Below are positions 7,301 to 12,093 of a stretch of DNA of 12,093 nt, piece after piece. How positions within the stretch are numbered: the stretch's first letter is position 1; the number at the start of each line of letters is the position of its first letter. Source of the DNA: Phycisphaerae bacterium. GTDB taxonomy: Bacteria; Planctomycetota; Phycisphaerae; Sedimentisphaerales; SM23-30. The translations under genes and the position numbers were made by a program. The notes beneath the pieces were generated by a model. The model was given only the letters and a program-made list of their open reading frames with translations. It did no database searches and had not been told where the DNA came from. The stretch covers positions 1 through 12,093 of the forward strand of contig JAIPFO010000071.1 in the NCBI GenBank assembly GCA_021736565.1, read 5' to 3'.

Positions 7301-8898
7301 TGGATGAACCGCATATTTCCGACATCGGGGACAACGGCGTAGGGAACCGCCTGGTGCGGGCGAAATCCGCCGGGCCAATAGACAAAAAAGGCCTGGCCGA
7401 TGAGATATTCACGTGGCACGATGCCCTGGCGAAAACGTTTGCCGGCATTTCCCTTACCGGGTTCATTCCAGAGTCTGGAGTCATGGCTTTGTGGGCTGTT
7501 ATCGCCCATGGCAAAGAACTGGTCGCTTTTTAATGTCATGGGTCGGCCTTCTGTCCCCTGGTCCACGGGGTCATGGACTGAGTTGTTGGTATAGTGTGTA
7601 TCGCGATAAATAACGATATTGCTTAGTGAAAATGGTTGGCCCATAGCCGTTAGGGCGACCGAGGGTGGCAGACTTGTGGAAAGGCCGATCTGACTATAAC
7701 CCCAGTCGCCGGGTTCGTTAGAGCCGGTATGATAGAATTTTTTGTCACCGATCTGGATCTCAAAGCGGTGGTCGAGATTGGTAAAAGCGATTTTTACCGG
7801 GTGGCCTTTCTTAAATGCGGGGAATTTAACTGGGGAGGCGGCCTCGTTTTCAGTCGAATCGGTGAGTTTCAGGTTCGTATTATTGTGCTGGTCGGTTAAT
7901 GTACACGACCCGTCAAAGTTAATTGTTGCGGTGTAGGTACGGCCATATTTACCCAGTGACAAAGCAATGGAACCCTTTTGACCTTGAGGAGCCAGTGTGA
8001 ATTGGAGTTTGAGATCGCTGGATATTGCCTCATTATATGTGGTGGGCCCGTTGTAAAAACAGTAATTGCTGCAAGAGTTCTTGAGTCGGGCGGTATTGTA
8101 TGAGAGCGTCTCAAAGCGATCACTGCCGATAAAGGTAAACGAATGGTCAGGTTGGTTTGTATGCCATTTCGTCGAGTTGTCTTTTGGCGTAAAGGGTTGC
8201 TCCCATTCTCGCCCGGCACCGTCAAGTGGTTGGTAATTATTGTCAAATGCCACGAGCCAGAGGTTGTCCTGGACGTGTTTTGGTTTCTGTTGGATTTTAT
8301 GGTTTATATATACATCGCCATCTATGATCTCGACGGTCTCGTCGGGGCACCCGATTAATCGCTTGATGAAATTCTCCTGGGGGTTCGTAGGGTTTTTAAA
8401 GACAATGACATCCCATCGCTGCGGGGCCTTGAATTGATAGATATATTTGAGTACCAGGATCCTGTCGCCGTTACTGACCCACCGCTTCTGTGTCGTATCA
8501 ATTTTATCACCACAGACCGGGCAGGTCGGAATAATGTCGTCTCGCATACTCCCGCGGTGGTCCGTTTGGACAGCGATAGGATAGGGGGGGATAGTGCCCT
8601 TGGAAAATTGTTGGTGGTGGCCTTGGGGATTGACATAATAATTCCCATTTTTATATCGCTGCAGGTAGAGTTCCGGCCGAAACCCATAATTGTACTGGTA
8701 GCCGCACTTCTGACAGGTCAGATTAAAGTGGGCCCCACGCAGCGTGTCGGCCATGCTGCCCGTAGGGATGACAAAAGCTTCCACCACAAAGGCCCTGAAG
8801 ACAAAAGCCAGAATAAAGGCTACGATCAGGGATTCGATGGTTTCTTTAAAGGACTGGGCGACACTTTTGGAATGTGAGTGCTTGTTTGTCGAGGTCAT
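7297..8898 (-). CDS. lepB: Signal peptidase I with zinc-ribbon-like and lectin-like insertions
   Basis: Membrane serine protease that removes signal peptides from exported proteins using a Ser/Lys dyad. Residues 1-20 are a polar cytoplasmic tail and about 21-44 a membrane anchor. Box B is PTGSM with catalytic S48; box C/D runs NGDRILVLK to FIKRLIG with catalytic K179; box E is GDNSPQSHDSR (465-475). All key residues are present, so it should be active. At 533 aa it is about twice a typical bacterial enzyme. Between S48 and K179 are two CxxC pairs (C62/C65 and C126/C129) suggesting a zinc ribbon. Between boxes D and E, about residues 205-455, a beta-rich segment (FEIQIGDKKFYH, IVIYRD) resembles a LamG/concanavalin-like fold. 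The start has no clear ribosome site. It is convergent with the glycosyltransferase and divergent from the DUF3467 gene. Confidence 0.93.
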   Translation of the reverse strand: MTSTNKHSHSKSVAQSFKETIESLIVAFILAFVFRAFVVEAFVIPTGSMADTLRGAHFNLTCQKCGYQYNYGFRPELYLQRYKNGNYYVNPQGHHQQFSKGTIPPYPIAVQTDHRGSMRDDIIPTCPVCGDKIDTTQKRWVSNGDRILVLKYIYQFKAPQRWDVIVFKNPTNPQENFIKRLIGCPDETVEIIDGDVYINHKIQQKPKHVQDNLWLVAFDNNYQPLDGAGREWEQPFTPKDNSTKWHTNQPDHSFTFIGSDRFETLSYNTARLKNSCSNYCFYNGPTTYNEAISSDLKLQFTLAPQGQKGSIALSLGKYGRTYTATINFDGSCTLTDQHNNTNLKLTDSTENEAASPVKFPAFKKGHPVKIAFTNLDHRFEIQIGDKKFYHTGSNEPGDWGYSQIGLSTSLPPSVALTAMGQPFSLSNIVIYRDTHYTNNSVHDPVDQGTEGRPMTLKSDQFFAMGDNSPQSHDSRLWNEPGKGNAGKRFRQGIVPREYLIGQAFFVYWPGGFRPHQAVPYAVVPDVGNMRFIH

Positions 8899-9132
8899 GA
8901 TTTATCTTTCAGGAGAGAGTGAGGAAAACGAATCTTTTGACGAGGTCATTAAGATGTATTTTATGCTATAAAGTCGTTATCGTCGGAAGATGCGGTGAGC
9001 TTCTATTTTTATCCAGGGCCAGCCTCACGGCGCCTATACGTTACCTGTCAATAGGGAGTTCGTCAAGGGTGTTAAGGGGGGATTGTGGCAAGCCGAAAAA
9101 AAAAGGACGCATCAGACAGGTATATGACGCGT

Positions 9133-9168
9133 AAAAGTGTCATTTTTAGGGGTAAAAATGACAATTTT
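9133..9168. promoter_or_regulatory. Long near-perfect dyad in the divergent promoter region
   Basis: Arms of 11 bp, TGTCATTTTTA at 9138-9148 and its exact complement at 9153-9163, surround GGGG. After one mismatch, four more A:T pairs extend the dyad to 9133-9168, giving 15 paired positions out of 16. It ends 22 bp upstream of the TTGACA of the DUF3467 promoter. It could be an operator shared by the divergent genes. As plus-strand RNA it would also be an AT-rich hairpin with a short T-run (9165-9169) in its outer arm, but nothing known upstream on that strand needs terminating. Confidence 0.6.
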
Positions 9169-9190
9169 TAAAGAAAAATAGTTTTTATGC

Positions 9191-9218
9191 TTGACAGTTC
9201 GAAATTTCATGCGATTAT
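9191..9218 (+). promoter_or_regulatory. Candidate sigma70-like promoter for the DUF3467 gene
   Basis: A perfect TTGACA at 9191-9196 is followed after 16 bp by GATTAT at 9213-9218, which matches TATAAT at 4 of 6 positions. AT-rich sequence precedes it. It would give a leader of about 130 bases ahead of the ATG at 9356. The -10 box is the uncertain part. Confidence 0.45.
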
Positions 9219-9239
9219 CTAGGTATTCTATATTATTGG

Positions 9240-9277
9240 TCCCTTAATCGTGGGATTTGGAATGTGTATTCCACCCC
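9240..9277 (+). promoter_or_regulatory. Leader stem-loop with alternative pairing
   Basis: TGGAAT at 9258-9263 and ATTCCA at 9268-9273 form a six-pair stem with loop GTGT. GGG at 9252-9254 can extend it by pairing with the C-run at 9274-9277, or it can pair with TCCC at 9240-9243 instead. The two folds exclude each other. This lies within the predicted leader of the DUF3467 gene; it does not match a riboswitch class I know. Confidence 0.3.
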
Positions 9278-9355
9278 GTGCAGAAATAGTGAATTGCCGC
9301 AGTGAGGTAGCTGTGATAGAGGGATGACTCTGAAATTTTGGAAAGGATTGTTTCT

Positions 9356-9709
9356 ATGGCAGATAATGCTAAGAAAAATGAAGGTAAAGTTGCCGAAAAA
9401 CCAGCAGGTGGCGAAGCTCAAGTGAAAATCACTCTGGATGATAAGAACGTGGACGCTTCTTATTCTAATTTCTGTCGTGTAACCGGGACGCCGGAAGAAG
9501 TTCTGGTGGATTTTGCATTGAACCCGAATCCGTTTGCCCGTGTCGATCAGAATATCACGATCGACCGTCGTTTGGTTCTGAACCATTACACGGCCAAGCG
9601 TCTTTTGGCGGCTTTGCAGCAGACGATTATGCGTCACGAGCAAAACTTTGGCGTGATCGAATTGAATGTGCAGCGTCGTATCTCAGGACCTCCAGCCGAC
9701 AAGAAGTAA
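9356..9709 (+). CDS. DUF3467-family small protein
   Basis: A 117-residue soluble protein that I assign to DUF3467, a bacterial family of unknown function. The first 25 residues are polar and Lys/Glu-rich and probably disordered. The conserved core follows: VDASYSNFCRVTGTPEEVLVDFALNPN, a beta-rich stretch, then a helical end around NHYTAKRLLAALQQTIMRHEQNFG. There is no signal peptide or membrane segment. The ATG at 9356 is chosen because AAAGGA at 9342-9347 lies 8 bases upstream; an earlier TTG at 9338 would put that ribosome site inside the gene. It is transcribed alone: a candidate promoter lies at 9191 and a strong terminator at 9778. Nothing in the neighbourhood fixes its role. The family assignment is from memory of the sequence pattern, with good but not complete certainty. 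Confidence 0.85.
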   Translation: MADNAKKNEGKVAEKPAGGEAQVKITLDDKNVDASYSNFCRVTGTPEEVLVDFALNPNPFARVDQNITIDRRLVLNHYTAKRLLAALQQTIMRHEQNFGVIELNVQRRISGPPADKK

Positions 9710-9777
9710 CTGGTGACTGGGGTTGTTTTTGGTTTAAGTGTTGACAGCGACCAAAAGTAAAAAACAAATAAAAACCG

Positions 9778-9815
9778 CCCGAATCTGGATCTTTGCCAGG
9801 TTCGGGTGAGTTTTT
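9778..9815 (+). terminator. Strong intrinsic terminator after the DUF3467 gene
   Basis: CCCGAATCTGG at 9778-9788 pairs with CCAGGTTCGGG at 9796-9806 to form an 11-pair stem with one T:G wobble and a 7-base loop. A T-run (9811-9815) follows after four bases. It begins 68 bp after the DUF3467 stop codon. The A-rich sequence just before it (9758-9775) could let it also stop transcripts from the other strand. Confidence 0.85.
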
Positions 9816-9878
9816 AGCAGTCAACGCCCTAAAGACGCCGCATCAAAAGTATCGTGAAGCGATGATTCTGGTTTTCAA

Positions 9879-9904
9879 TCGATATTATGACTTATTAATA
9901 TCGA
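9879..9904. repeat. Perfect 9-bp inverted repeat
   Basis: TCGATATTA at 9879-9887 and TAATATCGA at 9896-9904 are exact reverse complements around an 8-base spacer. It stands 63 bp past the terminator, in DNA with no clear gene. It might be a protein-binding site or a decayed element end; no target duplication or transposase is visible. Confidence 0.5.
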
Positions 9905-10201
9905 CGCCCACGGCTACCGCCGATTTGCATCGCTCAATTCGCCCTCGAAGATATGGAAAACAGGCGTCAAATCCTGATCTATCGGGATATGACGTTGGCG
10001 TCAATCGTGACTTTTGACCCAACCAATCTGTTAAGTCAGAACTTTTCCAGAATCTCGACAATCGGGGAAGCTCTCGGGTCAGGAGTTAAAATCGGCTCAG
10101 GGGTTCGATGGTGCATGAGACTCGCTGGGTAATTTTTGCCAAAAGGCCGCGAGAAAAGCGATTTTTTTGATTTTGAAAGTCGAAAAAAGGCGAAAAGGAC
10201 A

Positions 10202-10259
10202 GAAAAAATAAAAAAAAATAAAAAATGTGGTTGACACTTGAAACGCAGAACGGTAAATA
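10202..10259 (+). promoter_or_regulatory. Candidate promoter with A-tract UP-like element
   Basis: A strongly A-rich run (about 10202-10225) lies directly upstream of a perfect TTGACA at 10231-10236. TAAATA at 10254-10259 follows after 17 bp and is a poor -10 match (3 of 6). The A-tract resembles an UP element that binds the RNA polymerase alpha subunit. It would start a transcript nearly 570 bases before the repeat-protein gene. Confidence 0.38.
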
Positions 10260-10268
10260 GTTAAGTTA

Positions 10269-10288
10269 AATGCCGATTTAATGGCATT
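10269..10288 (+). repeat. Six-pair stem-loop just after the first promoter candidate
   Basis: AATGCC at 10269-10274 and GGCATT at 10283-10288 pair around an 8-base loop. If the promoter at 10231 is used, this hairpin would be at the very 5' end of the RNA, where it could protect the transcript. No T-run follows. Confidence 0.35.
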
Positions 10289-10483
10289 GGATCTTCGTAT
10301 TATTAGTGTTGATAGTGGAGATATTGGATTGCGGAAGCGAGTCGTACTGGATTACTGTATCAGGGGGGCAGCTCGTTTGCCGCTGTTGCCAAAAATGGAG
10401 TTTTCAGTAGTGCCAGGGACAGGGCCAGAGGTATAATTTGAATCCAATCGATGTTTTCAAATCGCCAAATATCGGTTTCTGGG

Positions 10484-10512
10484 TTGACATGTGTTTCAAG
10501 GAGGTCTATAGT
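10484..10512 (+). promoter_or_regulatory. Near-consensus sigma70 promoter for the repeat-protein gene
   Basis: TTGACA at 10484-10489 and TATAGT at 10507-10512 are exactly 17 bp apart, 11 of 12 consensus positions. Transcription would begin near 10519, leaving a leader of about 314 bases before the ATG at 10833. An AAGGAGGT sequence (10498-10505) lies inside the spacer, so it would not be in the RNA from this promoter. A 17-codon frame begins at 10520, at the predicted start of the RNA. Confidence 0.6.
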
Positions 10513-10701
10513 CGTACTTATGAGAGTGGCGATTTTCGACTTGCCAAGTGGGACCTGCGGACTGTATAGTTAAGCCCTGGATGGCAAAGTCGTTGAAAAA
10601 TATAAAAATATTCAAAATTATTTAACTTATAGGGCAGAAAAAGCAGACAAATACTACATGGAGGAAAAGAACGCATAGAATTTGTATAAAAAAAATCTGG
10701 A

Positions 10702-10720
10702 ATTCGGCGGGGTGCCGAAT
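10702..10720 (+). promoter_or_regulatory. Hairpin in the long leader of the repeat-protein gene
   Basis: ATTCGGC at 10702-10708 and GCCGAAT at 10714-10720 form a perfect seven-pair stem with loop GGGGT, 112 bases before the start codon. No T-run follows on the plus strand. On the minus strand an eight-T run follows after several bases, so a weak minus-strand terminator is an alternative reading. Confidence 0.45.
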
Positions 10721-10832
10721 ATCGAGCTAATATAAACAGTTAATTATATAGTGTAAAAATTTGAAACTAACGTGAAATCATAATGGTTAACAAATAACCT
10801 AAGAGTCGTCGCGATTTTAAGGAGATACTCAA

Positions 10833-12093
10833 ATGGCTAATGGGCTAAGTAAACTAATCAAACGAGCAAGAAAGCAAGTGAATTCTGCTTCAACGCTAAA
10901 AGGACGCTTCAACCGACTGGGTAGTCGATTGAACGTGGAAGAACTGGAAGACCGGATTGCACCGGCCGCTGGTGATATCGGTGGTACCGGGGCATTTTCT
11001 GGTGCAAACCCAGAAGTAGCAACGCTAACTACCGGGCAAACGGTAACCTTGGATCTGGGTACTGACGTTTGGACCCTAACCGCTACGGGCGGATTTGCCA
11101 ACGATATTGTCATCACATTTGATAATGCCGATGGTGCTGCTACTAAAATTTCATCGATTGACTTCGGTAACGCCGGAGCGCTTGACGTTGACACCACTCT
11201 GACGGCGACCAACAGCAATGCGACCGTAACCAATACGCTGACGATCGATGATATTATCGATACGAGTGATAATGTCGGTGCAGTGAGTCTTGCTGGAAAT
11301 AACGCTACTATATCAGCGGGCATTACCGTTGCAGATGTTAACCTTAGCGACACTGAAATTGATACAATGACTGTTGGTTCAGTTACCGCTATTACAACCG
11401 TTGAAGATATTAGCGGCAGCTTAACGGCTACTACTTCAATTGGTGCTATTGCTTCGATTTCAAATTCACTGACAGGTACAGTGACCGCTGGTACATCCCT
11501 GGGGGCCGTGACAGTTGGTACAGACCTGACCGGTAACCTGGTCGCTGGTTCAACCATTGGTAACATTACCGCGGGTAATGATATTACCGGTGACATCACC
11601 GCGACAACCACCGTTGGTAACGTAACAACCACCGATGGTAGTATCACATCTGCATCCGCCATTTCCGGTACCGCAGTGGGTAATATTACTGTTGACGTGG
11701 ATGACAGTGGGACCAATGAGTCAATGGCCGGTACAGTGACGGCATCAACAGGTGCCATTGGTACTTTAACTGTGGGTGAAGGTGACTTTTCCGGTACCCT
11801 GACCGCCACCGCCGGTGCTGTTGGCAATATAACCGTTGGCAATGATATTTCTGGTGATGTTACAGCCGGAACGACCGTTGGAACCGTGACAACCGTTGAT
11901 GGTAGTATCACATCTGCATCGGCTATTTCCGGTACCGCAGTGGGTAATATTACTGTTGACTCCGATGGCAGCGGATCTGATGAATCAATGGCCGGTACAG
12001 TGACGGCATCAACAGGTGCCATTGGTACTTTAACTGTTGGCGAAGGTGACTTTTCCGGTACCTTAACCGCCACCGCCGGTGCCGTTGGCAATG
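10833..12093 (+). CDS. N-terminal part of a large LExLEDR-motif tandem-repeat surface protein (runs off window)
   Basis: The first 420 codons of an incomplete gene; no stop occurs before the window edge. AAGGAG at 10819-10824 sits 8 bases before the ATG, an ideal ribosome site. Residues 1-34 are basic and lack a hydrophobic signal peptide. Residues 35-45, VEELEDRIAPA, match the LExLExR-type motif near the N-terminus of many planctomycete extracellular proteins. From about residue 48 the sequence is rich in Thr, Gly, Val, Ala and Asp and low in Lys, Arg and Cys. Imperfect units such as VGNITVGNDISGDVTA recur about every 20 residues, fitting a beta-solenoid or adhesin-like fold. From residue 242 these are organised into 88-residue tandem copies. 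Likely a cell-surface or extracellular structural protein; the function is inferred. A long open frame on the opposite strand is a by-product of codon bias. Confidence 0.88.
   Translation, partial: MANGLSKLIKRARKQVNSASTLKGRFNRLGSRLNVEELEDRIAPAAGDIGGTGAFSGANPEVATLTTGQTVTLDLGTDVWTLTATGGFANDIVITFDNADGAATKISSIDFGNAGALDVDTTLTATNSNATVTNTLTIDDIIDTSDNVGAVSLAGNNATISAGITVADVNLSDTEIDTMTVGSVTAITTVEDISGSLTATTSIGAIASISNSLTGTVTAGTSLGAVTVGTDLTGNLVAGSTIGNITAGNDITGDITATTTVGNVTTTDGSITSASAISGTAVGNITVDVDDSGTNESMAGTVTASTGAIGTLTVGEGDFSGTLTATAGAVGNITVGNDISGDVTAGTTVGTVTTVDGSITSASAISGTAVGNITVDSDGSGSDESMAGTVTASTGAIGTLTVGEGDFSGTLTATAGAVGN
11556..12093 (+). repeat. 264-bp in-frame tandem repeats (88 aa each)
   Basis: Copy 1 spans 11556-11819, copy 2 spans 11820-12083, and copy 3 starts at 12084 and leaves the window. 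The period is exact: three separate anchors (GTTGG/ATTGG start, GATGGTAGTATC, ATGGCCGGTACAGTG) all recur 264 bp apart. The two full copies share 77 of 88 residues, with all 11 changes in the first 51 residues and none in the last 37. Each 88-residue unit divides into four sub-units of 19, 21, 27 and 21 residues that start with VGN, IGN or IGT. The number of copies is unknown. Confidence 0.92.

Larger units (their letters stand above)
8899..9355. other. Divergent intergenic region between lepB and the DUF3467 gene
   Basis: About 457 bp separate the two start codons. I see no gene here. On the right side are a long dyad (9133-9168), a TTGACA promoter (9191) and a folded leader (9240-9277). On the left, TAAAAT on the minus strand (8963-8958) could be a -10 box for lepB, but no good -35 box is placed correctly. 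An A9 run lies near 9094-9102. Confidence 0.6.
9816..10832. other. About 1 kb without a convincing gene
   Basis: Between the terminator and the repeat-protein start I see only short open frames without good ribosome sites. These include 59 codons at 9953-10132 and 51 codons at 10281-10436. What it does hold is a 9-bp inverted repeat (9879-9904), an A-tract followed by TTGACA (10202-10259), a near-consensus promoter (10484-10512) and two hairpins (10269-10288, 10702-10720). No tRNA, 6S, SRP, RNase P or tmRNA signature was found by eye. The region is large enough for a small RNA or a long regulatory leader. Confidence 0.6.

Noticed and set aside
8434..8877. A 147-codon plus-strand frame inside lepB
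   Set aside because: It is opposite the catalytic Ser/Lys region of the signal peptidase and has no motif of its own.
9356..9373. An earlier TTG start at 9338 for the DUF3467 gene
   Set aside because: It would place the good AAAGGA ribosome site inside the coding sequence; ATG at 9356 has ideal spacing.
9741..9746. TTGACA just after the DUF3467 gene
   Set aside because: No acceptable -10 box lies 16-18 bp downstream, and the strong terminator follows at once.
9953..10132. A 59-codon plus-strand frame in the gap
   Set aside because: It has no ribosome site, no recognisable motif and no clear promoter.
10281..10436. A 51-codon plus-strand frame after the first TTGACA candidate
   Set aside because: Its start lies in the loop and arm of a hairpin, without a ribosome site, and the product is not recognisable.
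10498..10505. AAGGAGGT as a ribosome site for a small gene
   Set aside because: It lies in the spacer of the best promoter, and the next ATG is 15 bases away with only 17 codons following.
10829..12091. A 420-codon open frame on the minus strand opposite the repeat protein
   Set aside because: The plus strand has the ribosome site, the LEDR motif and sensible repeat units. The minus frame is a low-complexity Pro/Val mirror made by the repeated Thr/Gly/Val codons and has no start inside the window.

Overview
The window looks like a chromosomal segment from a polysaccharide-degrading, moderate-GC member of the Planctomycetota. Phycisphaerae or a related anaerobic lineage would fit, but that is inference. 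Three things support it. First, there is a secreted GH95 fucosidase fused to an SGNH esterase, followed at once by a Tat-exported sulfatase. Second, there is a signal peptidase I swollen to 533 aa by two insertions. Third, a repeat-rich protein starts with the LExLEDR-type N-terminal motif found in planctomycete extracellular proteins. No tRNA, rRNA, CRISPR array or complete mobile element was found.

Layout. Bases 1-165 are GC-rich, rich in short hairpins and unassigned. Bases 224-5145 hold a two-gene plus-strand operon: the GH95-SGNH fusion (1159 aa) and, 8 bp later, an S1 sulfatase (477 aa). A possible 35-codon remnant overlaps the sulfatase stop as ATGA. Bases 5250-5881 hold a weak promoter, two adjacent dyads, one doubtful small gene and a GC-rich hairpin. 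A GT-B glycosyltransferase (5882-7300) then meets lepB (7297-8898, minus) tail to tail, with the two stop codons sharing one TTAA. The lepB/DUF3467 divergent region contains a long 16-bp-arm dyad and a TTGACA promoter. The DUF3467 gene (9356-9709) ends at a strong intrinsic terminator. About 1 kb without a convincing gene follows, with two TTGACA promoter candidates and several hairpins. Last comes the start of a large Thr/Gly/Val-rich tandem-repeat surface protein (10833 to the window end, incomplete).

How the genes work together. The operon reads as an extracytoplasmic unit that strips fucose, ester groups and sulfate from a fucose-rich glycan such as algal fucoidan or a mucin-like polymer. 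The signal peptidase, glycosyltransferase and repeat protein are all cell-envelope functions, but the sequence does not show them to be linked to the operon. The items most worth follow-up are the GH95-SGNH fusion with its unassigned middle domain, the signal peptidase with zinc-ribbon and lectin-like inserts, the long dyad at 9133-9168, and the 264-bp tandem repeats with the long leader of the repeat protein.
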